This document shows positions 16,192 through 25,076 of a stretch of DNA of 64,000 nucleotides, one piece after another. The translations under genes were made by a program, and so were the position numbers. Numbering within the stretch: position 1 is the first letter of the stretch; every line of letters begins with the position of its first letter. The notes under the pieces were generated by a model. The model was not told the origin of the DNA. It saw only the letters and a list, made by a program, of their open reading frames with translations, and ran no database searches. This stretch comes from Solilutibacter pythonis (GTDB lineage: Bacteria; Pseudomonadota; Gammaproteobacteria; Xanthomonadales; Xanthomonadaceae): positions 1-64,000 of the forward strand of contig NZ_RFLY01000017.1 of the NCBI RefSeq assembly GCF_003697345.1, in the 5' to 3' direction.

Positions 16192-16920
16192 TCAGTCGCG
16201 GCACTGCCGCGGCAGGTATTGGTGGTTGGCGGTGCCGGCGCAGACCCATTCGCGCGGGCCGTCTTTCCCGCTCTGGCGGTACTCCCAGCGCAGCGTGGTG
16301 CCGTCGAGACGGGTATGGCCGGTGCCGCCGAAGGTGAGGGTGATGGCGCAGACCGGGGTGGTTCCGTCGCCGTCTTCGCGCGGGCCTACCTCGACGCGCG
16401 TCACGCCATCGAGGTCGAAGCCGTTAGCGGTGGGGATGTCGTCCTCGCCGTTGCCCGGGCAATGGCCGTCGTCAGCCTGGCGTTCGGCGAGGTGGGCGCG
16501 CAGGCCCGCCAGCCCGGCGCTGGCCGTCGCCACTTTGGCGCGCAGGACGTAGTTCTGGTAGGCGGGCACGGCGATGGCGGCGAGGATGGCGATCACCGGG
16601 ATCGAAATCGCCATCAGCCCGGCGGCGACCAGCAGGGCGATCAGGCAGCCGCCCATTTTCTTCTTCCCGGCCGCGGGGGAAGGCGTGCCGCTGCCGAAGG
16701 CGACCGCGCGCATGTCGGGCGGCGGCAATTCGAACACCTCGGCCAGGGGCCGCCACTTGTCCATGCCCTGGCGCCAGACCAGGCTTTCGCGGCGCAGCCG
16801 GCCGTCGCGATGGAGCGCGAGCACGTCCTCGCGCCCGACCGGGCCTTGGCGCCGGTAATCGAGATCGGCGTAGAACCAGGCTTCGCCGCTTGGCGGCGGG
16901 GCAGTTTCTTGATTGCTCAT
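16192..16920 (-). CDS. GYF_2 protein with type IV pilin-like C-terminus
   Basis: A 242-residue protein. The N-terminal GYF_2 domain spans roughly residues 13-65 (WFYADLDYRRQGPVGREDVL, LVWRQGMDKWRPLAEV). One long hydrophobic helix ends in AILAAIAVPAYQNYVLRAKV, nearly identical to the N-terminal alpha-helix of type IV major pilins. After it comes a pilin-like globular part with Cys residues in GHCPGNGED and PVCAITL, and a C-terminal WVCAGTANHQYLPRQC resembling the disulfide-bonded pilin D-region. The prepilin peptidase context is degraded: GGCLIALL has no Glu at position 5, so assembly into pili is doubtful. The ATG overlaps the TGA of the upstream gene. Confidence 0.78.
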   Translation of the reverse strand: MSNQETAPPPSGEAWFYADLDYRRQGPVGREDVLALHRDGRLRRESLVWRQGMDKWRPLAEVFELPPPDMRAVAFGSGTPSPAAGKKKMGGCLIALLVAAGLMAISIPVIAILAAIAVPAYQNYVLRAKVATASAGLAGLRAHLAERQADDGHCPGNGEDDIPTANGFDLDGVTRVEVGPREDGDGTTPVCAITLTFGGTGHTRLDGTTLRWEYRQSGKDGPREWVCAGTANHQYLPRQCRD

Positions 16921-18104
16921 CGGCAGTCTTCCGGCAGGCTTTTATTGGGCAGGCCATGGGCGCTACAGCGCCAGACGCCGCCGTGGTCGGGGCGGTATTC
17001 CATCGTCATCTGGCCGACCAGCGGGGGCTTTTCCTTTTGGCCGTTGATGTCGATCCGCAGCGCGCAGCCGCCGTTGCCGGTGGGGCCGAACTCGACCGCC
17101 TGGAGCATGTAGTCGCGGTAGTCGCGCGGTTGAGTGAAGGAATCCTCGCCACTTACCGGGCAGCGCCCGGTCTGGTCGTGGAAATGCTGGATTTGCATGC
17201 GCATGACCTGCGTGGTGGCCAGCAGGTAATCTTCATCCTTCGTGGCGTACCGCACGTAGGCCGACAGGGCGAACGCGGCGACGATGACGGCGAGGCCCAC
17301 CGCCGAGACGGCCGCCAGTGCGACGAGTACGACCAGGCAGCCGGAGCGGCCGCCCCGCTGGCGCTCGGGGTAGGGGGTGAAGGCCCATTTGTCCACCACC
17401 AGCGTCTTCGCCATCACATCGTGCAGGGCCTTCTTCTCGGGGGTGAAGGCGGCCATGATGAAGCCGATGCACAGGGTGAGGTAGGACAGGCTGGCGGACA
17501 TCCAGCGCAGCAGCGCGCGCGGCGGCTTGATCGGCTTGCCAGCGGTATCGGTGACTTTGATGTTGAGCGCGCGTTTGCCCAGGGTGGCCTGGTGGCGGCC
17601 GGATTCCTGCAAACTGTAGTAGAGCGCCGCGATGATGGGGTAGAGGAAGAGGTAGAGGTCGCCGAGGTCGCTGACCTGCCCTCGGTCGATGTTGCGGAAC
17701 GCCCCGTTCAGGAAGCCGAATAACAGGGTCAGGCCGATCAACGGAATGCTGATGGCCAACTGGTCGAGAAACAGGGCCGCCCAGCGCCGCCAGAAGCCGG
17801 CGTGGACCACCTCGTGGGGGCGGCCTGGTGGCGGGGCGTCGGTGGCGCGGTGGAGGTCGCCGGACGAACGCGCCGCTGGCGTGGCCATCGAGTCCCCGGC
17901 GGGCGCGGGTCGCGTGGCGGCGAGTTCGGCGAACTCAGCGATGTCGCGCAGGGGCTTCCAGGCTTCCATGCCCTCGCGCCAGGCGAGCATGTCGGCATGG
18001 GCTTCGCCATTGTGCAGGGCGAGCCTGAGCTGTTGCGTGTCGAGCGGTCCCTGGCGCTTGCGCGCGCTATCCAGGTAGTACCAGTTGTGTCGTTCCATCC
18101 CCAT
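16917..18104 (-). CDS. GYF_2-RDD-pilin-like fusion protein
   Basis: A 395-residue chimera of the two genes that follow it. The N-terminal GYF_2 domain (NWYYLDSARKRQGPLDTQQL, LAWREGMEAWKPL) covers residues 5-60. An RDD membrane domain begins at HAGFWRRWAALFLDQL near residue 102 and includes TLGKRALNIKV. A further hydrophobic helix (GCLVVLVALAAVSAVGLAV) is followed by a pilin-like tail with GRCPVSGEDSF, GGCALRID and the terminal WRCSAHGLPNKSLPEDC. The tail aligns with that of the downstream GYF/pilin protein. Starts at 18104 and 18098 are both ATG; GGGG lies close to both. The stop overlaps the next gene by four bases, indicating one operon. Confidence 0.78.
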   Translation of the reverse strand: MGMERHNWYYLDSARKRQGPLDTQQLRLALHNGEAHADMLAWREGMEAWKPLRDIAEFAELAATRPAPAGDSMATPAARSSGDLHRATDAPPPGRPHEVVHAGFWRRWAALFLDQLAISIPLIGLTLLFGFLNGAFRNIDRGQVSDLGDLYLFLYPIIAALYYSLQESGRHQATLGKRALNIKVTDTAGKPIKPPRALLRWMSASLSYLTLCIGFIMAAFTPEKKALHDVMAKTLVVDKWAFTPYPERQRGGRSGCLVVLVALAAVSAVGLAVIVAAFALSAYVRYATKDEDYLLATTQVMRMQIQHFHDQTGRCPVSGEDSFTQPRDYRDYMLQAVEFGPTGNGGCALRIDINGQKEKPPLVGQMTMEYRPDHGGVWRCSAHGLPNKSLPEDCR

Positions 18105-18177
18105 TGTCCCCTGGCGCCGATGCTAGCGGCGCCAAGTGGAGTGTAGGGGCCGCGCGCCAGGCAGGGAAGATGTGCCC

Positions 18178-18855
18178 TCAGTCGCCGCTGGCGGTGGTTT
18201 CCGGGGTGGGGGCGGCATCCAGCCCACGGGCGCGCCGCCAGCGCGCCACCGCTTCGACCAATGCACTGTCGAGCGCGACGCGTTCTTGTTGCTGTTGGCG
18301 CAGCGATTGTTGCGCTTCCATCACCGCGGCGCGTTGGTTGCGTACGTTCTTGGCCAGTGTGGCGGACACTTCGCCGCCTTGCAGCTCGGCATCGGCGGCG
18401 TTTTGCAGCAGTCGCAGCAGGGCCATGTGCTGGTTATCGATGGCCATCCGCGCGGTCTTGATGCCTTGGTCGACCAGGTCGTAGCGGATTTTGTAGGCGC
18501 GTTGCAGCGCTGCCTCGGATTCGTAGGATTCGGCTAGCGCGAGATCGGCCCGTTTGCGGGCCTGGGCAAGTTCGTTTTCGAGTTTTTGCCGTGCTTCCAG
18601 CACGCGCTGGGCGGCTTGTTCTTCCGCTGTCGGCGCGCGTTCGATGCGGGCGTTGGGCAGGCCGGTCTTGCCGCTCATCTCGGTGCGCGCGCTGTTCACC
18701 GCCGAGGCCGGCAGGGCATCGGCGCAGATCCGGCGTCCGTCTTCGTTCCAGCAATACAGGCGTTTTTCGGCCGATTTTTCCTGTGCCGGCGCGAGCGGGG
18801 CAAGGCCGAGGGCGAGGAGGGTGGCGAAGAGGGCGGTGGGGCCGGTGATGCGCAT
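18178..18855 (-). CDS. Secreted DUF4124-like coiled-coil protein
   Basis: A 225-residue protein. The signal peptide (LFATLLALGLAPLAPAQ) is followed by a DUF4124-like module (LYCWNEDGRRICADALPASA). A long charged helix, probably a coiled coil rich in Ala, Glu, Gln and Arg, runs from about residue 75 to 205. The ATG at 18855 has GGAG nine bases upstream; in-frame ATGs further upstream overlap pyrE. It follows pyrE closely on the same strand. Likely periplasmic, function unknown. Confidence 0.72.
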   Translation of the reverse strand: MRITGPTALFATLLALGLAPLAPAQEKSAEKRLYCWNEDGRRICADALPASAVNSARTEMSGKTGLPNARIERAPTAEEQAAQRVLEARQKLENELAQARKRADLALAESYESEAALQRAYKIRYDLVDQGIKTARMAIDNQHMALLRLLQNAADAELQGGEVSATLAKNVRNQRAAVMEAQQSLRQQQQERVALDSALVEAVARWRRARGLDAAPTPETTASGD

Positions 18856-18881
18856 GCGTGGCTGCTCCATGGCGGCGGTGT

Positions 18882-19538
18882 TCAGTTCGGCGTGGCGCCG
18901 TAGCGTTGGCGATAGGCGGCCAGCGCTTCGCGCCAAACGCCGAGTTCGGCGTTGCGGGTAGAGAAATCTAGCAGGTCGGCCAGGGTGGCGACCGCGATCA
19001 CGGGGATGTCGTGCTCCTCGGCGACGCCTCGCGCGGCCGAGCGCGGGTCGCCTTCGCGGACGATCTCCTGGCGGTCGAGGCCGATCACGATCCCGGCCAC
19101 CGTGCCGCCGGCCTCGGCGATCAGGCCGAGCGCCTCGCGGATGGCGGTGCCGGCGGTGATCACGTCATCGACGATCAGCACCCGCCGCCCGGCCATTGGC
19201 GCGCCGATCAGCATCCCGCCCTCGCCATGCGATTTCGCTTCCTTGCGGTTGAAGGCCACGGGCACGTCGTGGCCATCGGCGGCCATCGCGCAGGCGAGCG
19301 CGGTGGCGAGCGGGATGCCTTTGTAGGCCGGGCCGAACAGCAGGTCGAAGTCGATTCCCGTCTCGGCGATCGCATCGGTATAACAGCGGCCGAGCGCGGC
19401 CAGCGCGGCACCGGAATCGAAGCGGCCGGCATTGAAGAAGTACGGGCTGACGCGGCCGGATTTCAAGGTGAATTCGCCGAAACGGAGCGCTTTGGCCGCA
19501 ATCGCGGTGGTGAGGAAACGGGCGCGGTGGTCGTTCAT
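18882..19538 (-). CDS. pyrE: Orotate phosphoribosyltransferase
   Basis: A 218-residue type I phosphoribosyltransferase that makes orotidine monophosphate from orotate and PRPP in pyrimidine synthesis. Family motifs are SGRVSPYFFNAGRF near residue 26, FGPAYKGIPLATALA, FNRKEAKSHGEGG (catalytic flexible loop with Lys) and the PRPP-binding VLIVDDVITAGTA. The ATG at 19538 overlaps the stop of the upstream GNAT gene (ATGA) and gives the standard N-terminus; a longer upstream frame is out of keeping with the family. Confidence 0.97.
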   Translation of the reverse strand: MNDHRARFLTTAIAAKALRFGEFTLKSGRVSPYFFNAGRFDSGAALAALGRCYTDAIAETGIDFDLLFGPAYKGIPLATALACAMAADGHDVPVAFNRKEAKSHGEGGMLIGAPMAGRRVLIVDDVITAGTAIREALGLIAEAGGTVAGIVIGLDRQEIVREGDPRSAARGVAEEHDIPVIAVATLADLLDFSTRNAELGVWREALAAYRQRYGATPN

Positions 19539-20074
19539 TGGGCGGGTTCCTGCGGAGGTGTTTGCGAAGACGGCCGGGCGGCGTCGAGTGCCAGCCACAT
19601 GAGTTGCTGCGGCCCGGCGCGTCCCCCCGGCTGCCACTCGCCGGTGGCGACGAAGCCGGCGCGCCGGTAGGTGGCGATGGCGGCGCGGTTGCGGCAATGC
19701 ACGGCCAGCACCATGAGGCGGCGCTCGGCATGCCGGCGCGGCACGTCACGGATCATCGCGCTGACCGCCGCGTGGCCAAGCCCGATGCCTTGCAAACGAT
19801 GGTCGATGCAGAACGCGCGCAAGCCGACGTGCGGCATGCCGAGTGCGCGGCCGAGCACCGCGCGCGGGGCGAAGTCCAGCCGATAGAAGCCGATGGGGCG
19901 GTCGCCGGCGATGACCGCCATCGCCTCGCTGGCGTCGTCGCGGAGGGCGTCGTCGAGGTTGAAGGCGACATCGCCGACGAACATCGACTGCTCCCGGCCA
20001 AGTTCGATCGCGCGCACGCCGGCGGCGAGCGTCGGCGTGACCGGGACGACGCGGATCGGCACGTGGGTGGGCAT
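19535..20074 (-). CDS. GNAT-family N-acetyltransferase
   Basis: A 179-residue acetyl-CoA-dependent acetyltransferase. The core shows VGLRAFCIDHRLQGIGLGHAA, the motif A region with the Q/R-x-x-G-x-G/A acetyl-CoA loop, and CRNRAAIATYRRAGFVATGE, the motif B helix and strand. The acceptor is unknown. It is coupled to pyrE by a four-base overlap. The ATG at 20074 gives a normal length, but no good ribosome-binding site precedes it; an ATG near 20125 is an alternative. Transcribed divergently from xth. Confidence 0.82.
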   Translation of the reverse strand: MPTHVPIRVVPVTPTLAAGVRAIELGREQSMFVGDVAFNLDDALRDDASEAMAVIAGDRPIGFYRLDFAPRAVLGRALGMPHVGLRAFCIDHRLQGIGLGHAAVSAMIRDVPRRHAERRLMVLAVHCRNRAAIATYRRAGFVATGEWQPGGRAGPQQLMWLALDAARPSSQTPPQEPAQ

Positions 20075-20141
20075 CGGCGGGCGGTGGGCGAATGGGGAAA
20101 CGGCGTTGCTATCATCGTCCCACATCCATCGGGCCTCGCCT

Positions 20142-20960
20142 ATGCGTATCCTCAGTTTCAACGCCAACGGCCTGCGCTCGGCGGCGAAAAAAGGCTTCTT
20201 CGACTGGTTCGCCGCGCAGGATGTCGATGTCCTGTGCGTGCAGGAAACCAAGGCCCAGGAACATCAATTGCAGGGGGCGGAATTCCTGCCCGCCGGCTAC
20301 CGCGCCCGGTTCCGTGATTCCACGGTGAAGAAGGGTTACAGCGGCGTGGCGATCTACAGCCGGCGCGAGCCGGACGAGGTGCTCACCGCGCTGGGTCGCC
20401 CCGATTTCGACGAGGAGGGCCGTTATATCGAGGCGCGCTTCGGCAACCTCTCGGTGGTGAGTTTCTATATCCCTTCCGGCAGCTCGGGCGAAGTGCGGCA
20501 GGGGGTGAAGGAAGACGTGATGCGCTGGCTGGCGCCGATCCTCGACGAATGGCTGGCCAGCGGCCGCCAGTACGTGCTGTGTGGCGACTGGAACATCGTC
20601 CGGGCCGGTAACGACATCAAGAACTGGCGCGGCAACCAGAAGAATTCCGGCTGCTTGCCGCACGAGCGCGCCTGGCTCTCCGGCATGATCGACGACGACT
20701 GCCATGACGGCCTTTCGCGCCGGCGCGAAGGCGGCTGGAAGGACAGTTTCCGCGTCGCCAAGCCCGATGCGGTCGAATACAGCTGGTGGAGCCAGCGCGG
20801 GCAGGCGCGCGCCAACAACGTCGGCTGGCGCATCGATTACCAGTTGGTGACGCCGGCGCTGGCCGGGCGCATCCGCCATGCCGAGATATTCCGGGAGCCG
20901 AAGTTCTCCGACCACGCGCCCTATCTGGTGGAGTACGACTGGGCGGACTGGCGCGAATGA
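20142..20960 (+). CDS. xth: Exodeoxyribonuclease III
   Basis: A 272-residue enzyme of the exonuclease/endonuclease/phosphatase fold, acting as an AP endonuclease and 3'-5' exonuclease in base-excision repair. Hallmarks are LSFNANGLRSA at the N-terminus, CVQETKAQ (metal-binding Glu), GYSGVAIYSR, CGDWNIVRAGNDIKNW (catalytic Asp/Asn), WRIDYQLVTP and the final FSDHAPYLVEYDW with catalytic Asp/His. The ATG at 20142 gives the typical MRILSFN N-terminus. Its stop overlaps the next gene by four bases. Confidence 0.95.
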   Translation: MRILSFNANGLRSAAKKGFFDWFAAQDVDVLCVQETKAQEHQLQGAEFLPAGYRARFRDSTVKKGYSGVAIYSRREPDEVLTALGRPDFDEEGRYIEARFGNLSVVSFYIPSGSSGEVRQGVKEDVMRWLAPILDEWLASGRQYVLCGDWNIVRAGNDIKNWRGNQKNSGCLPHERAWLSGMIDDDCHDGLSRRREGGWKDSFRVAKPDAVEYSWWSQRGQARANNVGWRIDYQLVTPALAGRIRHAEIFREPKFSDHAPYLVEYDWADWRE

Positions 20961-22291
20961 GCGGTGGCGAGATGGCCGCCGCCGCGGACGGAAAAGTGTC
21001 GTACAAGGGCTGGCGCGGCATCCGCCGGGCTTTCGGCACGCCCTCGGCGCTGACCATGTTCTTCCTCGGCTTCGGCAGCGGCCTGCCGTTCCTGCTGATC
21101 GCCTCGCAAACGCTGTCCACCCGCCTGCGCGATGTCGGCATCGATCTCAAGAGCATCGGCCTGATCAGTCTGGCCAGCTTCTTCTATCTGCTGAAATTCG
21201 TCTGGGCGCCACTGCTCGACCGCCATGCCTTTCCGCTGATCGCCTTCCTCGGCCGCCGCCGCTCGTGGCTCCTGGTTTCGCAGTTCGTGGTGATGGTCGC
21301 CCTGTTCGCGCTGGCCTACACCCGGCCGGAGATGGGCGTGGGGCCGCTGGTGCTGTGGGTGCTGGTGGCCTCCTTCGCCGGCGCGACCCAGGACTCGGTG
21401 GTGGATGCCTACCGTATCGAGATCGCGCCCGACGCCGCCCAGGCCGCGCTCGCCGCCACCTACACGCTGGGGTATCGCATCGGCCTGATCTTGGCCGGCG
21501 CCGGCGCGTTGTATCTGGCCGAATTCAAGGGCTGGGTCTGGGCCTATCTGGCGATGTCGGCGCTGATGCTGCTGCCGATCCTCACCACCTTGCTGTGCCG
21601 GGAACCCGTCGCGCCGGTTGCCACCGTGCAGCGGCGGGTCGATTTCTTCGGCGCGTTCTGGCAGCCGATTTCCAGCTTCTTCACCCACAACGGCGTGGCG
21701 ATGGCGCTGGTGCTGCTGCTGTTCGTCGGCATGTTCAAGTTTCCCGACCAGGTGATCGGGGTGATGGCCGGGCCGTTCTATCTGGATTCGGGCTTCACCA
21801 AGGCCGACATCGCCACCGTGTCCAAGCTCTTCGGGGTGTGGATGGGCATTCTCGGCGCGTTCCTGGGCGGCGTCTGCGTGGCCGCGTTCGGCTTCAAGCG
21901 CATGCTGCTGGTGGCGACGATCGGCGTGGCGCTGTCCAACCTGGCTTTCCTGTTGATGGCGCGCCATCCGGGCGAGCTGTGGGCGTTCTATGCCGCGCTT
22001 TCGGCCGACAACCTGTTCCAGGGGTTCGCCGGCGTGGTGTTCATCGCGTTCGCCTCTTCGCTGACCGATCGCAACTTCACCGCCACCCAGTTCGCGCTGC
22101 TGGTCTCGCTGGCGAATCTACCCGGTAAATTCGTCGGTGGCGTTTCCGGCTACGTGGTGGAAGCGACTTCCTATGGCACGTTTTTCGTGCTGAGCACGCT
22201 GACGGTGATCCCCACGCTGTTGATGCTGGCTTGGCTGTGGAAACGGATACGGCCTTCGTCGCCCGGTGACGCCGGGCCTCAGGCGGGATAA
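20957..22291 (+). CDS. ampG: AmpG-like MFS muropeptide permease
   Basis: A 444-residue major facilitator with about twelve hydrophobic segments, starting with [19 protein letters not shown]. The first loop carries [15 protein letters not shown] and [25 protein letters not shown] is strongly characteristic of AmpG, which imports GlcNAc-anhydroMurNAc peptides into the cytoplasm for cell-wall recycling. The ATG overlaps the xth stop (ATGA), so it is cotranscribed with xth. It converges with and overlaps anmK by 13 bp, whose product acts on the same pathway, which supports the assignment. Confidence 0.9.
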   Translation: MSGGEMAAAADGKVSYKGWRGIRRAFGTPSALTMFFLGFGSGLPFLLIASQTLSTRLRDVGIDLKSIGLISLASFFYLLKFVWAPLLDRHAFPLIAFLGRRRSWLLVSQFVVMVALFALAYTRPEMGVGPLVLWVLVASFAGATQDSVVDAYRIEIAPDAAQAALAATYTLGYRIGLILAGAGALYLAEFKGWVWAYLAMSALMLLPILTTLLCREPVAPVATVQRRVDFFGAFWQPISSFFTHNGVAMALVLLLFVGMFKFPDQVIGVMAGPFYLDSGFTKADIATVSKLFGVWMGILGAFLGGVCVAAFGFKRMLLVATIGVALSNLAFLLMARHPGELWAFYAALSADNLFQGFAGVVFIAFASSLTDRNFTATQFALLVSLANLPGKFVGGVSGYVVEATSYGTFFVLSTLTVIPTLLMLAWLWKRIRPSSPGDAGPQAG

Positions 22292-23397
22292 ATCGCCCCC
22301 AGCACGCGGAGCCCGCGCGCACCGGTGACGGCGGGCAGGTTGCCCGGCAGACCGCGCAGAGTCTGCCGCGCCAGCCAGGCGAAGCCCATGGCCTCGACGT
22401 AATCGGGATCGACGCCCCGCTCGGCGGTCGATTCCACCACCGTGCCGGGCAAGGCCGCCGCTAGCGCCGCCATCAGCGCCGGGTTGTGCACGCCGCCGCC
22501 GCAGACCAGCAGCCGCCGGGTGGCCGGCTGGTTGGCGCGGAGGGCGTCGGCCACGCTCCGCGCGGTGAGCGTGAGCAGGGTGGCCTGGACGTCGGTGGCG
22601 GTTTCCTCGCCGCCGAGATGGCGGCCCAACCAGTCGAGGTGGAAGTGCTCGCGGCCGGTGCTCTTCGGCGGCGGTTCGGCGAACCACGGTTCGGCCAGCA
22701 GGCGCGAGAGCAAGGCGGCATCGGGGCGGCCGCGCAGGGCGAAGGCGCCGCCGGCATCGTATTCGGCGCCGGTATGGCGCTGGCACCAGGCGTCCATCAG
22801 TGCATTGGCCGGGCCGGTATCGAAGCCGCGCACGGTACCCGCCACCGGCAGCAGGGTCAGGTTGGCGATGCCGCCCAGGTTCAGCACCGCGCGGTCTTCT
22901 TCCGGCGAGGCCAGCAGTGCCGCGTGCAGCGCCGGCAAGAGCGGGGCGCCCTGGCCGCCGGCAGCCAGATCGCGGCGGCGGAAATCGGCGACGGTGGCGA
23001 TGCCGCTGGCCTCGGCGATCGCGTTGCCATCGCCGATCTGCAAGGTGAAGGGGGGCGCCAGCGCCGGTCGGTGGCGCACGGTCTGGCCGTGCGAGCCGAT
23101 CGCGCGCACCTGCCGGGCATCGATGCCGGCCTCGGTCAGCAGCGCGCGCGCGGCCTCGGCGAAAGCATGGCCGACCCGCACGTCGAGCTGGCCGAATTCG
23201 TCCAGCGAATCGATCTCGCCGCCCTGCCCCAGCGCCACCAGCCGCGCGCGCAGGTGCGGCTCCCAGCGCTGGGTGCGGCCGCGCACCAGTTCGGCCCGCA
23301 CCGCGCCGTGGCCGTCGTCGAAGCGGACCAAGGCGGCGTCGATGCCATCGGCGCTGGTGCCGGAGATCAGGCCGAGATAGAGGTCGGATGAATTCAT
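22279..23397 (-). CDS. anmK: Anhydro-N-acetylmuramic acid kinase
   Basis: A 372-residue enzyme that phosphorylates and opens 1,6-anhydro-MurNAc to MurNAc-6-phosphate in peptidoglycan recycling. Motifs are [15 protein letters not shown] at the N-terminus, GSHGQTVRH near residue 105, [16 protein letters not shown] (catalytic Asp), NLGGIANLT and VCGGGVHNP, which form the sugar-kinase ATPase fold. The ATG at 23397 is preferred over a GTG two codons earlier. It converges with ampG, which supplies its substrate. Confidence 0.96.
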   Translation of the reverse strand: MNSSDLYLGLISGTSADGIDAALVRFDDGHGAVRAELVRGRTQRWEPHLRARLVALGQGGEIDSLDEFGQLDVRVGHAFAEAARALLTEAGIDARQVRAIGSHGQTVRHRPALAPPFTLQIGDGNAIAEASGIATVADFRRRDLAAGGQGAPLLPALHAALLASPEEDRAVLNLGGIANLTLLPVAGTVRGFDTGPANALMDAWCQRHTGAEYDAGGAFALRGRPDAALLSRLLAEPWFAEPPPKSTGREHFHLDWLGRHLGGEETATDVQATLLTLTARSVADALRANQPATRRLLVCGGGVHNPALMAALAAALPGTVVESTAERGVDPDYVEAMGFAWLARQTLRGLPGNLPAVTGARGLRVLGAIYPA

Positions 23398-23433
23398 TCC
23401 CACACTATCGCCGATCTCCGGGCCGGAAACGAA

Positions 23434-23456
23434 GACGCCGGCGCGGGGCCGGCGTC
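23434..23456 (-). terminator. Intrinsic terminator of the M23 peptidase gene
   Basis: Nine-base perfect stem (GACGCCGGC/GCCGGCGTC) with a five-base loop, followed on the minus strand by TTCGTTT. Lies 20 bp past the peptidase stop. Confidence 0.7.
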
Positions 23457-23476
23457 GCTGTCTGGCGGGACGGCGC

Positions 23477-24913
23477 TCAGCCGTGTTTGCCGCTGGCTTT
23501 GGTGGTTTCGGCGCGGGCGAAGCGCGGCTCGTCCTCGCCCTGGAAGACGATGTTCTCGACCTCGCGGATCTTCGCCAGCGCGCGTTTGGTTTCGCCCTTG
23601 AACTCGGCCAGCATCGCGCCGGCCAGCGGCGTCGGTGGTGGCAGGGTCATCTTCAGCGGATTGACGTGGGCGCCGTTGACGCGGAATTCGTAATGCAGAT
23701 GCGGCCCGGTGGACAGCCCGGTGCTGCCGACGTAGCCGATCACCGTGCCCTGGGCGATGCGCTGACCGGGACGGATATTGGCGAAGCGCGACATATGGGC
23801 GTAGAAGGTGGTCTTGCCCTGACCGTGGTCGAGTTCGACCGCCTTGCCGTAGCCGCCGCGCCAGCCGACCGATCTCACCCGCGCGTCGCCGGCGGCCATG
23901 ATCGGGGTGCCGGTGCCGGCGGCGTAGTCCACGCCCTTGTGCATGCGGAAGCGGCCGAGTACCGGATGACGCCGCCCGCCGAAGCCCGAGGTCAGACGTG
24001 CGTAGGGGATTGGCATGCGGATGAACGGCCGCTCCAGCGAACGCCCGTCGGCGGTGAAATAACTGCGTTTGCCGTCGCGCTCGAACAGGAAGCCGCTGTG
24101 GAGCTTGCCGTCGGTGGTGATGGTGGCGGCCAGCACCGGCCCGGTCTTGACCAGCTTGCCGTCCTTCCAGGTCTGGTCGACCACTACACTGAAGCGGTCG
24201 CTCTCGTCGAGGTCGGAATCGAAATCGACGTTGTATTTGAAAATGTCGTCGGTGAGTTCCTTGAGGTTCTGCGAGGTCAGGCCGACCCTGCGGGCGGACT
24301 TGAACAGCGAATCACCCACCGTGCCGGTCAGTACCACCGTGCGCACGTCGACCTGCTGTGGCACCACGGTTTCGACGATCTTCTCGCCCGTCAGGTCCAG
24401 TTCGACCTTCTGGCCCATGCGGGTGTAGCGGAAACCGCGCAACGCGCCGCCGGGCGGCAGGTCGAAGGCCAGCTCGGCGCCGGGGCGCAGGCGGCGCATT
24501 TCCAGCCGCACGCCGGGATATTTCAGCAGTCGCGCCAGATCGGCCTGCGGAATCCGCAATTGCTCGAATATCTGGCTGGCGGTTTCGCCCTTGCGCACGT
24601 TGACGGCCTGCCAGCTATCGCCCTTGGCGGTGTTCGTCGCGGCGGCCTTGTGCGGGCCGATGTACGGCAAAGGCAGCGCCAGCGAAGCGCGTGGCGCCTG
24701 CCCCGGCACGCTCAATGCCTGGTCCAGCCCGGGCACCAGCGCGGCCAGCAGGCCGGCGATACCGGCGCACAGACCGGCGTGCGCCCATTGCCGGCGTGTC
24801 CAACGGCCGTTGAAACCCTCCGGGATGCGGGGGGCGACGTACCGCCTGAGCGCTTCGGAGCGCAGGACGCTCAGGCGTCGTTCGCGGGTGGCGTCCCGAC
24901 CGGAAGCAGTCAT
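23477..24913 (-). CDS. M23 peptidoglycan endopeptidase (MepM/OapA-like)
   Basis: A 478-residue protein. A basic cytoplasmic N-terminus is followed by one membrane anchor ([18 protein letters not shown], residues 46-63), a LysM/OapA-like region ([16 protein letters not shown]) and a C-terminal LytM domain. The LytM zinc ligands are intact: H and D in [10 protein letters not shown], then [10 protein letters not shown] and the HxH of GPHLHYEF. The protein should therefore cleave peptidoglycan cross-links, like E. coli MepM. It is divergent from tyrS. The ATG at 24913 gives the membrane anchor expected of the family. Confidence 0.9.
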   Translation of the reverse strand: MTASGRDATRERRLSVLRSEALRRYVAPRIPEGFNGRWTRRQWAHAGLCAGIAGLLAALVPGLDQALSVPGQAPRASLALPLPYIGPHKAAATNTAKGDSWQAVNVRKGETASQIFEQLRIPQADLARLLKYPGVRLEMRRLRPGAELAFDLPPGGALRGFRYTRMGQKVELDLTGEKIVETVVPQQVDVRTVVLTGTVGDSLFKSARRVGLTSQNLKELTDDIFKYNVDFDSDLDESDRFSVVVDQTWKDGKLVKTGPVLAATITTDGKLHSGFLFERDGKRSYFTADGRSLERPFIRMPIPYARLTSGFGGRRHPVLGRFRMHKGVDYAAGTGTPIMAAGDARVRSVGWRGGYGKAVELDHGQGKTTFYAHMSRFANIRPGQRIAQGTVIGYVGSTGLSTGPHLHYEFRVNGAHVNPLKMTLPPPTPLAGAMLAEFKGETKRALAKIREVENIVFQGEDEPRFARAETTKASGKHG

Positions 24914-24987
24914 TCAGCAATCTCCACGCAATGTGATGACGAAATCAACGCGGTACCATAAAGACACTAAGACCTCGCGTCAAACCA

Positions 24988-25019
24988 TTGATCCAAATGA
25001 AGTTTTTGACAAGGATCAA
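24988..25019. promoter_or_regulatory. Two FNR/CRP-like palindromes between M23 peptidase and tyrS
   Basis: TTGATCCAAATGAA (24988-25001) and TTGACAAGGATCAA (25006-25019) each match TTGAT-N4-ATCAA at nine of ten positions. They lie 18 bp apart in the divergent promoter region. The second also contains a perfect -35 hexamer, TTGACA, at 25006-25011, with a weak AAGATT 17 bp downstream towards tyrS. Confidence 0.4.
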
Positions 25020-25076
25020 ATTTAACGGAAGATTTACTTCCACTCCCCGAAACCATTGCCCATTCAGGAAGCCTCC

